Part shown: positions 6,473-14,786 of the stretch, piece by piece
Position numbering within the stretch: position 1 is the first letter of the stretch
Layout of the letters: the number at the start of each line of letters is the position of its first letter
DNA from: DATCIH01 sp036507955
Lineage (GTDB): Bacteria > Bacillota > Clostridia > Clostridiales > Clostridiaceae
Direction: 5' to 3'
Assembly (NCBI GenBank): GCA_036507955.1
Contig: DATCIH010000066.1
Span: forward strand, 1-31,554
DNA length: 31,554 nucleotides
Notes under the pieces: generated by a model
Databases searched by the model: none
Seen by the model: only the letters and a program-made list of their open reading frames with translations
Told to the model about the DNA's origin: nothing
Made by a program: the position numbers and the translations under genes

Positions 6473-8155
6473 ATGGACTTCATAGAAGAATATAACAACA
6501 TTATATCCCTTAACGCTAATGTTGAGGATAAGTTTAGTTATTATCTAATCAAGGCAAACTTAGAATATAGATTGGATGAGCTTCTATTATGCAGAGAATC
6601 ATTTTTAGAAACCCTTAAATATATGAAGTTTAATGATAAATTCATCCTGAGCTTATTACAATTAGCGTGTATCTGCTCAGAGCTTGATGCTCTAATTACA
6701 GCCTTAAAGAAGAACGAACAAAGCTTTCTAGAGTATGAATTTTCAAATCCTTTTGTACTTAGTTTTGAAAAAGCCTACAAGGTGGTGCGTATAACAATGA
6801 TATGGATGGTAAGGAATTACTTGACTCCGCTGATAATAGTATTGAAAGAAGCATAGCCTGTTATTTAATAGCTAGAGTAATAAAGAGTAAGGATATAAAA
6901 ACAAAGTCAGAGTATTGTAAATTAGCACATCAATTATGGAAGGATAACTTATCTGCTGCAATTGAACTTTGGGAAAGTGGCCTTAAAATTACTGCTGAAA
7001 CCCTAAGCAAATTAGTAGGTCTTAATAAGATAAACCCTATTCTTTTTCAGCCTAGAGAAAATTTGGAGCAAAAGAATTTTAAGCTTATACCTTTAGGGGG
7101 AGGTAATGACAAGGGAAACAAAAGAACTGTTGAGGCTAAATTTAAAGTCTCAGAGGTTAGAGCAAAAGCAATTATATGAATTAGACTCATTTCTAGAAAA
7201 AGTTATTATTGTTAACTTTAATGAAGAATTGCACATAAAAAATAAAGAGGTATCTATTGAACTATATAAAGCAGGCAATATACTTGGAGCCGCCTCCATA
7301 ATGTTTAGAAGTGAAAACTGTAATGCATTTTTCACAGGAGATTTTTCCTTGAGAAACCAAAATACCATTGAAGGTATCCAATTGCCTCTAGATGATAGAA
7401 TCGATGTACTGATCACTGAAACAACCTATGGGAATAAAGAATTAGACAAGTCCTATTCTCATGAATATGGAAACCTTCAGAAATATGTTAGAGATAAAAT
7501 AAACCAAGGGAGAAAAGTGTTGATACCTTGCTTTGCCTTAGGAAGAGCTCAAGAGTTACTTTCTATTTTAAAACAAGAAGCAGCTGATAATAACTTTAGG
7601 ATATATGTAGATGGAAGTGCCGTAGAGGCAACTAAAATATATGAAAAGTATACAAAAGATAAAATAAAGGCCCCCTTTGTCTACTATGTAAATGATGATT
7701 TTTATGATTCTAAAGAAGCTTTTATTAAACAGGAAATTATGAATAATAGGTGCTGCATCCTAAGTAGCTCCGGCATGTTATTAGAAGGTAGTGCCTCCAG
7801 TGTGTATGCCAAACAACTATTGCCAGATCCAAATGGAGTTTGTATATTAACAGGGTATCAAGCAGCAGATACTATAGGGGCTAAATTAAAAGAACAAATG
7901 GAATTAGATTGTGAGAGATATATAACTATAGATGAAACTTGCTATAAAATTCGATCAGAACTTAATAGTTTCAATTTATCAGCCCATTCCAGCATAAGCG
8001 AAATTATAGCAGTTGAGCTATTTTTAAAAGCTAAAAATGTTATTTTGATACATGGAGATTATAAAGATAAGCCAAGGCTCATAGAAACTAGGTTAAAGGA
8101 ATTTAATAACCTAAATGTTATTCAAAGTATAAATAATGAGATTATAAATTTGTAG
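6473..8155 (+). pseudogene. TPR-like/beta-CASP metallo-beta-lactamase RNase relic
   Basis: The ATG at 6473 has an AAGGAG site. The N-terminal part (about 105 residues, helical, TPR-like) breaks by frameshift near 6790 and continues in another frame (AYNNDMDGKELLDS) to FKLIPLGGGND, the first strand of the metallo-beta-lactamase fold. The sequence then jumps, near 7106, to the late part of the domain (VIIVNFNEEL, NILGAASIMF, FFTGDFS), so the segment that should hold the HxHxDH zinc motif is missing. The beta-CASP part (ITETTYGN, LIPCFALGRAQELL, LSSSGMLLEG, FNLSAHSS, LIHGD) is intact to 8155. Homologues of this CPSF-73/YSH1 type process RNA. Without the metal motif, the 349-residue ORF starting at 7106 should be catalytically dead. 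Confidence 0.82.
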
Positions 8156-8249
8156 GAATAAGACTAATATATTCATATATATAGCAATGATTTTTAGATC
8201 TTAGGGATGATTGATTTACAAACATATACTTAGCTTCTACGTCTTTATA

Positions 8250-8302
8250 GAATGTTTATTCGAATAAAAGCACCTCCTTTGGAGATAATAACTAAGGAGG
8301 TG
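8250..8302 (+). promoter_or_regulatory. Hairpin leader that sequesters the Shine-Dalgarno (copy 2)
   Basis: The near-palindrome GAATGTTTATTC (8250-8261) is followed by CACCTCCTT (8271-8279), which pairs perfectly over 9 bp with AAGGAGGTG (8294-8302). That second arm contains the ribosome binding site (GGAGG 8296-8300) of the gene starting at 8308. In the folded RNA the site would be hidden. The same layout recurs, decayed, at 897-940 and 18107-18168. Confidence 0.7.
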
Positions 8303-8307
8303 TTTTT

Positions 8308-9384
8308 ATGTTTGCTTATGATTTATATACCCCAGTAAGGCTTATAATAAATGAGAAAAAGGATAAATATAGAAGTAGAATTCAGCTCGATAAAATAATG
8401 AAAAGTCTGTTTTATATTCATAATAAGAAACCTGTTATTGACCTACTAAATAGCCTTTACGGTGACAATATCGGATATAGTGCAAAATTAACTTATCTTA
8501 ACAAAGAAATGATAAATGAATCCATACATAAAACTGCAGTTTTAATTAGTCATGAATGCGATATGTTAATTAAAGTTGATTTCAGAGGCAAAAGTTATGA
8601 GTACATACTAGAATTCCAAACCCAGAATGATAAAAGTATAGGAATAAGACTATTCAGATATAGCTTCGAACTTAAGGTACAATCAATAAATGATCTAAAT
8701 GTTAATCCCATTATAATAGATTTACCTAACCCCTATGTAATAATGCTGGAAGAAAATAAGAATGTACCAGATCTGCAGGAAATAATAATAAGAATTCCTA
8801 ATGGTGAACAATTAAAGTATTCCAGTAGAGTCCTTAAATATTGGCAATACGACCTAGACTTATTGTATAAAAATAACATGTATTTGCTATTCCCACTTAA
8901 AGTATTTCAAGTAAGAAAAAAGATTAATAAAATAAAAGAATCAGGTAAGAAAACCCCTAAGTATGACCTGTTGATTAATGGTATTAAAGATGATATATTT
9001 AAAGTAACAAAAGAAATATTAGAGCATATTAATATTATTTACAAAGAAAGGACAATAGAAGTTTCTGAATATAACGAGTTTGGTGTTGTGATTACCAATT
9101 TAATCCTATATTTATGCCAAGAAGTTGATAAATTGAGTCATGTTGATGAGGAGGTTCGGGATATGATTAAAACATTATATGACCCTAAAGTAGAATTAAG
9201 GGGTACACTTAATGCTAAGAGAGAAGATATATTTAATTTACTTGAAGATTTAGGCAGCATTCCGGATGATGCAAAGAAATTAGTCGAAAAGGAAGAAGAT
9301 TTACTTGTATTAAAGAAGTGGTTAAAGATTGCTGCTAAGGTTAATAGCTTTGACGAATTTGTAAATAGGGCGACTTTGAATTAA
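8308..9384 (+). CDS. Rpn-family PD-(D/E)XK nuclease/transposase-like protein
   Basis: A 358-residue protein starting at ATG 8308 behind AAGGAGG. The N-terminal half carries a PD-(D/E)XK core: CDMLIKVDFRGKSYEYILEF followed by QTQND, giving the D...E-x-Q arrangement typical of Rpn/PDDEXK transposase-like nucleases. LFRYSFEL then NVNPIIIDLPNPYVIMLE follow as in clostridial members. The C-terminal half is helical and ends with SIPDDAKKLVEKEEDLLVLK and KWLKIAAKV, the usual tail. The family is linked to RecA-independent recombination and horizontal spread. Expression is probably restrained by the leader hairpin. It is the only complete Rpn gene here; relics lie at 3784 and 5521. Confidence 0.8.
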   Translation: MFAYDLYTPVRLIINEKKDKYRSRIQLDKIMKSLFYIHNKKPVIDLLNSLYGDNIGYSAKLTYLNKEMINESIHKTAVLISHECDMLIKVDFRGKSYEYILEFQTQNDKSIGIRLFRYSFELKVQSINDLNVNPIIIDLPNPYVIMLEENKNVPDLQEIIIRIPNGEQLKYSSRVLKYWQYDLDLLYKNNMYLLFPLKVFQVRKKINKIKESGKKTPKYDLLINGIKDDIFKVTKEILEHINIIYKERTIEVSEYNEFGVVITNLILYLCQEVDKLSHVDEEVRDMIKTLYDPKVELRGTLNAKREDIFNLLEDLGSIPDDAKKLVEKEEDLLVLKKWLKIAAKVNSFDEFVNRATLN

Positions 9385-9404
9385 TAGTAGGATTTGTAGC
9401 CAAT

Positions 9405-10280
9405 TTGAGAACTAAATCATTTAAAAATATAAGATTAACTATTTTTTTCAAACAGAAAAGTTCTAAAATATATTTTTTTTCTGTGAACCTTCTAATATAT
9501 ATAGTTACTGCAAAGTGGGTATGGAATTTTAAAAGACATGAGTTTGTTGATGAGATTGCTCTATATCTTGCAATTCCTATAGTATTCATCTTGGCAAATT
9601 TGTTTTTTCTTGAGTATCAAATGAAAAATAATGAAATAAAGAAGTCACTGGAGGAATATAAAAAATACTCTCCTGTAATATCGAAGCTACTCGAGGATGT
9701 AAGAATGCGACAGCACGATTTTAAGAATCATTTGAATACAGTTTACAGCCTTCTTCTAGTATCTGACGAAAAGAACTTAAAGGAAACTATAACAGAGTAT
9801 ATAGATTCGCTTGATATTTCCCTAGAAAATATGGAGAAGGTACTTCAAATAGACAATACAGTGGTAACGGCCATTATCTACAATAAAATTAATGAGGCGG
9901 CAAAAAATAATATTGAGTTTAAGTATATTATTCAAGGGGGCTCTAAGTTTCCTTTTAAGGATTATGAACTTTCAGAGGTTTTAAATAATCTTGTTGATAA
10001 TGCTTTTGATGCTGTTATAAATTCAAAAGGTGACTTGAAAAAAGTATTCTTAAATATAGGGAACCTTGAAGATAATTGTATTATAGAAATTGGAAATACC
10101 GGTGAAAGATTAGAATATAATGAAATCGGAAAGATATTTAATGCAGGATATACTACTAAAGAAGGTGAAAATAGGGGATACGGGCTATATAATGTAAAAA
10201 AAATAGTTGAATCCTATGGAGCTAGAATACAACTATCCTTTGAAAACAACTGTACAATTTTCAGCATTAAATTGTCGTAG
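9405..10280 (+). CDS. AgrC-like GHKL sensor histidine kinase, probably N-terminally truncated
   Basis: A 291-residue frame opening at a TTG with no good ribosome site. Residues about 23-70 hold at most two membrane segments, whereas AgrC-type sensors have five to seven, so the front is likely lost. The cytoplasmic part is complete: MRQHDFKNHLN (phospho-acceptor His about 104), the N box EVLNNLVDNAFDAV (about 191-204), the G1 motif EIGNTGE (about 228-234) and the G2 motif GYGLYN (about 258-263). This is the HPK10/AgrC layout. It is convergent with an agrD-like gene nine bases away and a truncated agrB, instead of the usual agrBDCA co-directional order. No AgrA-type regulator is present. It may be a pseudogene. 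Confidence 0.75.
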   Translation: MRTKSFKNIRLTIFFKQKSSKIYFFSVNLLIYIVTAKWVWNFKRHEFVDEIALYLAIPIVFILANLFFLEYQMKNNEIKKSLEEYKKYSPVISKLLEDVRMRQHDFKNHLNTVYSLLLVSDEKNLKETITEYIDSLDISLENMEKVLQIDNTVVTAIIYNKINEAAKNNIEFKYIIQGGSKFPFKDYELSEVLNNLVDNAFDAVINSKGDLKKVFLNIGNLEDNCIIEIGNTGERLEYNEIGKIFNAGYTTKEGENRGYGLYNVKKIVESYGARIQLSFENNCTIFSIKLS

Positions 10281-10288
10281 ATTTTCGA

Positions 10289-10432
10289 CTATTCTTCCTT
10301 TAGGCACTCTGGAATTTCAGGCTCTCCAAGAAATAGGAAGGAGCCATACCAACGAAATACAAATGAAGCTACAACAATGCAAAGTGCGCATAAAGTTGAT
10401 TTTCCTTTGATACTGTTAACTAATTTTCTCAT
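10289..10432 (-). CDS. agrD: AgrD-like cyclic autoinducer propeptide
   Basis: A 47-residue minus-strand ORF with an AAGGAGG site just before its ATG (10432). It begins MRKLVNSIKGKSTL, an amphipathic leader, continues with a hydrophobic segment and ends LGEPEIPECLKEE. That Gly-Glu-Pro-x-x-Pro-x-x-Leu-Lys acidic tail is the recognition region of clostridial AgrD propeptides. No Cys lies at the usual ring position before the tail; a Ser (in GSFLFLGEP) does, so a serine lactone ring is possible (inference). It lies 35 bases downstream of the agrB relic on the same strand and is convergent with the AgrC-like kinase. Confidence 0.8.
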   Translation of the reverse strand: MRKLVNSIKGKSTLCALCIVVASFVFRWYGSFLFLGEPEIPECLKEE

Positions 10433-10467
10433 AATGTCCTCCTTTTTTCATAGATTCCTTTAATAGG

Positions 10468-10887
10468 TTATAACGTCGGCTTTTTAACCAGTACAAGCTG
10501 TATATTTTGTATTAATATAGTGCTGAAGCCGCAGTTTATATAGGGAGTGCTTTTTAAAAGCAATAAAATAATGGTCCATAACACTACAGACATAGCTGCC
10601 GTAAACTTATATTGTAGCTTCTTTTTATTATCTTTTATAGGTCTCCGAACACTGCATATTGGAACACAGGTTAGAACTATCACAAAACTAGCTATGCCCA
10701 CAAGCAGATAGTATACAGATGGAAGTCTAGGCATTAAGGGAGCGAGAACACTGGTGAAGATAAAGAGTAGAGTTGTTAAAAGCAAACATTTAAATGTTCC
10801 TTTTACGTGTACTCCTCCAGCAAATACCCTCGTTGATAATAATATTAGAATGGAAAAATAGAAATATTTCTGATCATGTATTATATA
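10468..10887 (-). pseudogene. agrB: AgrB-type propeptide endopeptidase, N-terminally truncated
   Basis: The minus-strand frame opens after a TGA at 10888-10890 and runs 139 residues with no plausible early start. It retains VFAGGVHVKGTFKC, in which the AgrB catalytic His and Cys are seven residues apart as in the known H77/C84 pair. Four to five hydrophobic segments follow (LLLTTLLFIFTSVLAPL; YYLLVGIASFVIVLTCVPIC; KFTAAMSVVLWTIILLLL). AgrB proteins are about 190-210 residues, so about 60 N-terminal residues are missing. The ATG at 10785 lies after the catalytic Cys and cannot give an active enzyme. agrD follows directly, which confirms the identity. Confidence 0.75.
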
Positions 10888-11010
10888 TCATTACTAATGC
10901 ACCTCTTAAAGAGATTGTACTTTTCCATAGATAATATAATTTAAATTACGAGTTTAGTACAATTTGGGTTAGATTTATTTGTAAATTAATGTGGTGCATT
11001 TGCATGGTAG

Positions 11011-11250
11011 ATTCTAACGCATGCCCTGTTTATTCCCTATTTTGAAGATGATAAAATTCAATATTCTACCTGGGCTGGTGGTGAGAAGAGGGATGACGGT
11101 GTAATAAATATGCCCTATCCAGAATATGAGAAGGGAATATTAATAGAGTAATTGAAAAGGTCGATTTGGATACCTTAAAAACAAACCTTACTTATTATCT
11201 GAGAAAAGAACATTTTTGTGATGGAGCATGGGGAAAACTTATAAAAGCCT
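11011..11250 (+). pseudogene. DUF6508-like relic
   Basis: The first frame reads FIPYFEDDKIQYSTWAGGEK and later INMPYPEYEKGILIE, ending at TAA 11149-11151. A one-base shift restores a frame reading KVDLDTLKTNLTYYLRKEHF then CDGAWGKLIK. The order (acidic front, W-x-G-G-E-K, MPYPEY, then the YYLRKEHFCDGAWG helix) resembles DUF6508 proteins, which are of unknown function. No start or ribosome site is visible. Family call from memory of motifs. Confidence 0.45.
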
Positions 11251-11262
11251 CTTTATCTTTTG

Positions 11263-11679
11263 TCATTCAATAGCCTTTTTTAGACAGATGTTTGCCCAAT
11301 TACAATCACCACAGACAGTGCTCAGTTTTCCTGTCATTATTATTTTTTCCTTCACCAAAGTCTTGTACGCTTCCCATTGCAGGACAGTATTACTGTGCAT
11401 ATCACACAGTCTTAACACCATTTTATCGTATCTATCGACTTTTTCGTTGCAATCACATATTCCATTGCTATTGTTTGGACAAGCTACACAAACAATGTCC
11501 TCATCAAAAACAACAAGCACCATAGGATTTTGAGTGAGTGTGGCTATAACATTTTTCATATTTTCAACGAAATTGTCATCATATCCTTTTCCTTCAAAAA
11601 ATAAGATACAAAGACCGTGGTGGGCACGTAGTTTAAAGCTGGAAGTTGATAACAAAGTGTTAAGTTCGAGTTGTGACAT
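11263..11679 (-). CDS. DUF1284 cysteine-rich protein
   Basis: A 138-residue minus-strand gene starting at ATG 11679 behind AGGGTGATT. It carries the DUF1284 pattern: FKLRAHHGLCILFFEGKGYD near the start, then IVCVACPNNSNGICDC, and CGDCNWANICLKK at the end. The eight clustered cysteines suggest an iron-sulfur or zinc site; the biochemical role is not established. Length is normal for the family. Single gene, with the AAA-nuclease relic upstream on the same strand. The plus-strand frames here are antisense shadows. Confidence 0.82.
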   Translation of the reverse strand: MSQLELNTLLSTSSFKLRAHHGLCILFFEGKGYDDNFVENMKNVIATLTQNPMVLVVFDEDIVCVACPNNSNGICDCNEKVDRYDKMVLRLCDMHSNTVLQWEAYKTLVKEKIIMTGKLSTVCGDCNWANICLKKAIE

Positions 11680-11702
11680 TATTAAATCACCCTCTTATTT
11701 TG

Positions 11703-12857
11703 TTAAACAAATATTTCGAAAATATATTTGCCTTTAACATCTATTCTTTCTTCTTTAAATTCCTTATTCTTATTAAAGTCAAATATAATTAAATATCCTT
11801 TATCTAAAGAATGTATATCTAAATAATCATAAAGCTGCTTGATTCCATCTTCATGATATTTAGGGCCTCTCCATATTTTCATTTCAATTATATATTTAAA
11901 ATTATTGTAAGCTATTACTAAATCTAACCTTTTTTCTTCGGATACTTGAACTTCTTTAAAATCAAAGCCAGTACCATTAATTATTGGTTTTAGAAATGCC
12001 AGAAACAACAATCTACCATGCTGCTCTATAAATTTCTCATCTTTAGATGAATATTGCTCTTTCATAAATTGCTTAAAGCGGTTAAGAATTTTTTTTATAT
12101 CGAGTTCACCATTTTCTTTTATAAAGTTTAGCTTAGAATTATATAAACTCATATTTTTAGTAGATGTTCTTATTTTTGATATCATATAACTATAGATTAT
12201 TTCTTCAAATATTTTACTGTTTATTTCTAACCCGTCTTCACCCTTTTTAAAAATACCATAGGTTAATCCAATGCTTATTGAGGGGTCAAATGGACTAAAA
12301 ACTATTTGCTCTCCATGTATTAAAATTCTCTCTGTTAACTCATAAAGCTCAGTATTGTTTTCTAAGTTTTTAATAATACTTTCAAACAAGGTATTTACTT
12401 CTTCATTAATGATTTTTACTGCTCTTTTTACATCCTCAGTAGTCCAAGAGCTTTTTTCATTTTTTTAATTTTCTCATCTATAATTTGACAAAGCCTACTT
12501 ACTAAATAAGGATAGCCTCCTGTGAAGAAATATAATTCTTCACTAATTGCTTCAATATCCATAATCATATTATTATCTAGAGAGTATTCCTTGATCATAG
12601 TAGTAATTTCCTTTGTTGAAAAACTCATATCAACATTAAAATCTACCGCAATATTCCATGGAGAATTATCATACAATCCAGCTAATATAACGGATTTAAA
12701 TGTCTTATCTTCTTCGATCTCTCAAGCTAAATACTTATTTCTAAGCATTCCCATAAAGCTTAAAAACGATTGTTTGTTTGAACTCTTATCAACTTCATCT
12801 ATAAATAAAACAACTTCTTTTGAACTATCTTTAACAAAACTTGTATATCAAGAGTAA
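11703..12857 (-). pseudogene. AAA ATPase with C-terminal PD-(D/E)XK nuclease-like domain, broken
   Basis: Reading the minus strand from about 12857: SSKEVVLFIDEVDKSSN is a Walker B, and sensor-type segments follow (FKSVILAGLYDNSPW, FFTGGYPYLVSRLCQIIDEK). The Walker A part is absent; the sequence joins unrelated DNA near 12860-12910. An in-frame TGA lies at 12724-12722 (consistent with an Arg codon changed by C to T), and a frameshift occurs in an A-run near 12450. The last 228 codons (12389-11703) are open and carry RLDLVIAYNNFKYIIEMKIW, a D...E-x-K nuclease motif, then YHEDGIKQLYDYLD. This is the architecture of AAA-like ATPases with a PD-(D/E)XK tail, often mobile and of unclear function. 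Confidence 0.7.
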
Positions 12858-12910
12858 CTGTGACTTGGGAAGGATAGTAAAAGTCATTTGTAGATACGAA
12901 TATAGAAATT

Positions 12911-14449
12911 CTATTTTTGACTTTCCCAAAGCTTTTTATATTTATTTATTTCCGTTAGATTAAATATTGTTATATTTAGTACTTTAGTTAAGGCCCTGCT
13001 AAAACCAACGGAACTATCTCCACCAAAAGCATGGGTTAGTTCGTGTAGATAAGTACTGAGAGCGTTATCAAAATTATCTTTATTAAGGAAAATTCTCTTT
13101 ATAGAAACATGAGGAAGCTCGTACCGAATTCTATAACCATATTTATTGTATTTCTTTTCTTTTAGTTTTAAGCAATCTGCCATACCATTCCAGGAGGCTT
13201 GACTATTTGCTATAACTTGACAAACTGGTAATTCCTTGATATTTAGAAAATCCTTAAAAAGTTCGGAAACACATACTTCTAAAACATTAATATATTTTAG
13301 CTCTGTTGAATTCGGAGGGCATATTAAGGTAAAACCATTATTTGCATTACATTTTTCCTCTAAGGTATTCACACCTAAATATTGAAAACTATCCTGTACT
13401 AGATTATAGTTTTCATCCTGCACTCTTAGCCAACTTAACGCTTGTTTTCTCCTGTTTTTACTAGCAATATTAGAATTTTTTGTTTCTTCAGCCACTAGTA
13501 ACCTTGGATTTGAAGTTATAAAGATAGATACCTGGTTACTACTTAAAGCTAATCTTTTTATAAGGTTTTTTATTACTGTATAGAAGGAATCATAGCCATA
13601 TTTAGACTTTGGATAAGTGTACCAGTATTTTTTATAATCCTCCAATAGTACTAAAGCCACGGAAGGAGGTACATTTCTTATAGCTCCTACAAGTATATTT
13701 ATTTCGTCAATATCTGAAAAATAGTTTCTATCTCGATCATCATTTCGATAGCTATGAAGGCAGAATACAAATGGCAAATCTAAAGCTCCTAGAGCTTGAT
13801 ACGCTCCAAAAACTATACCATTTCTACTTGATTTATAAGCGTAGGGGAATTCCTTCGGTTTTTGAAGCTTAGACCGTCTATAAATGGCGCACATCTCATC
13901 CTCCCATATTAATTGTCCAAACAAGGGGTTTTCTTTGTAATAAAAAGTGTAAACAGCTGCAATAAATATATTTAAGTCTTGGCCCTTAAAGTTTGAAATT
14001 CTTAATACAGTATCCTTTTGAGAAATATCTGTTTCTTCCACCATATAGGCTAAAGTAGTAAGTTTTTTTGTATCAATTTCTGTTATAGTCGAAGTCACTT
14101 CTAAGGACCAATTTTGAGAACTCATAGTCACATTCCAAGCATAATCCCTAAGTGCACATAAAGCTGCCATTTTAAACCCTTCTCCGAAATAACCAGCAAA
14201 TTTCCCCTTATCTTCTCTTTTAGAAGAAGCACCTATATGAATAAGCCAATTATAATTAAAGGCTACATCCTTGCATCTTAATTCTAGAATATTGTCCTCT
14301 AAAATTTTATAAGAAAAGCTATTGTTAAAGTTTTTATAGGAAACTGAATCATAGAAATTTTGAATAAAATCTCTAAGCACTTTGTATTTAGACCAGTTTA
14401 TAGGATAATCAAAGATTAAATTTAATGGTAGTACTTTTGTGATTTTCAT
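12911..14449 (-). CDS. GHKL-type ATPase fused to HExxH metallopeptidase-like domain
   Basis: A 512-residue minus-strand protein; ATG 14449 follows GAGGTG. Residues about 21-36 (KYKVLRDFIQNFYDSV) resemble the GHKL N box, with Asp27 where Glu is usual and Asn31 as Mg ligand. Residues 71-96 (HIGASSKREDKGKFAGYFGE then GFKMA) match the ATP lid and G-x-x-G-x-G-F-K box of Hsp90/MORC/HATPase proteins. The middle (about 180-320) is unassigned and contains FVFCLHSYRNDDRDRNYFSD. Residues 469-473 are HELTH, in LHELTHAFGGDSSVGFSRAL: a zincin motif with a possible third ligand at Asp478. I know no named family with this combination. It is divergent from a 72-residue protein, shares a promoter block with it, and has a decayed copy at 2181-3221. 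An ATP-gated protease or defence/stress role is inference. Confidence 0.75.
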   Translation of the reverse strand: MKITKVLPLNLIFDYPINWSKYKVLRDFIQNFYDSVSYKNFNNSFSYKILEDNILELRCKDVAFNYNWLIHIGASSKREDKGKFAGYFGEGFKMAALCALRDYAWNVTMSSQNWSLEVTSTITEIDTKKLTTLAYMVEETDISQKDTVLRISNFKGQDLNIFIAAVYTFYYKENPLFGQLIWEDEMCAIYRRSKLQKPKEFPYAYKSSRNGIVFGAYQALGALDLPFVFCLHSYRNDDRDRNYFSDIDEINILVGAIRNVPPSVALVLLEDYKKYWYTYPKSKYGYDSFYTVIKNLIKRLALSSNQVSIFITSNPRLLVAEETKNSNIASKNRRKQALSWLRVQDENYNLVQDSFQYLGVNTLEEKCNANNGFTLICPPNSTELKYINVLEVCVSELFKDFLNIKELPVCQVIANSQASWNGMADCLKLKEKKYNKYGYRIRYELPHVSIKRIFLNKDNFDNALSTYLHELTHAFGGDSSVGFSRALTKVLNITIFNLTEINKYKKLWESQK

Positions 14450-14478
14450 AACGACACCTCAATAATAAAATAATAAAA

Positions 14479-14489
14479 CTATATTAACA
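14479..14489 (-). promoter_or_regulatory. Promoter block of the ATPase-peptidase gene
   Basis: On the minus strand this reads TGTTAATATAG(T): a -10 TATAGT directly preceded by TGTTAA, 30 bases before the ATG. The same TGTTAA-TATA(A/G)T block precedes both small genes (14522, 15264), so the three are probably under one regulator. Confidence 0.55.
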
Positions 14490-14521
14490 TTAAAATAAAC
14501 TTGATACAATGGTTATTTTTG

Positions 14522-14533
14522 TGTTAATATAAT
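14522..14533 (+). promoter_or_regulatory. Promoter block of the 72-residue gene
   Basis: TGTTAATATAAT, with a consensus -10 TATAAT at 14528-14533 directly preceded by TGTTAA. The 15-base string TGTTAATATAATTAT is identical to that at 15264-15278. The start ATG is at 14562. Confidence 0.6.
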
Positions 14534-14561
14534 TATTATAGCTAATAGTGAGGAAAATAAT

Positions 14562-14780
14562 ATGGAATCTAAAAGGGAAGAAGCATATATAGTGAGTTAT
14601 AGAATAGGCGAAGCTAAAGCAAGAATAGAAACTCTCGAGTTTATAATAGAAGAATTGTTTGCTGTGGAGTATGATTCATTAAAATACAAAATAAGAAGAT
14701 TAAGTGAATATGAAGCTAATCTTCTGTATCAGGAATATAGAAAATCTAGAACTATTAAATCCTTGTACGAATTTATATAA
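14562..14780 (+). CDS. Small helical protein, YKIRRLSEYEA family (A)
   Basis: A 72-residue protein with an AGTGAGG site before ATG 14562. It is highly charged and predicted all-helical: MESKREEAYIVSYRIGEAKA, then a middle helix RIETLEFIIEELF, then YKIRRLSEYEANLLYQEYRK. The last segment is shared almost exactly with the 71-residue protein at 15294, while the N-terminus is shared with the relic at 3262. No recognised domain. It lies divergent from the ATPase-peptidase gene with 112 bases between them and a common promoter block, and convergent with the XRE gene seven bases away. An antitoxin, inhibitor or adaptor for the ATPase-peptidase is a natural guess, but only a guess. Confidence 0.75.
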   Translation: MESKREEAYIVSYRIGEAKARIETLEFIIEELFAVEYDSLKYKIRRLSEYEANLLYQEYRKSRTIKSLYEFI

Positions 14781-14786
14781 TTAGAA

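Noticed and set aside
7150..7416. Minus-strand ORF of 88 codons
   Set aside because: Antisense to the beta-CASP relic; no ribosome site or family.
9341..9589. Minus-strand ORF of 82 codons
   Set aside because: Antisense across the end of the Rpn gene and the start of the kinase; no supporting motif.
11228..11737. Plus-strand ORFs of 101, 77 and 67 codons
   Set aside because: They are antisense to the DUF1284 gene, whose Cys motifs and ribosome site identify the real strand.
12522..12857. Plus-strand ORF of 111 codons
   Set aside because: Antisense to the AAA ATPase relic, whose Walker B motif reads on the minus strand.
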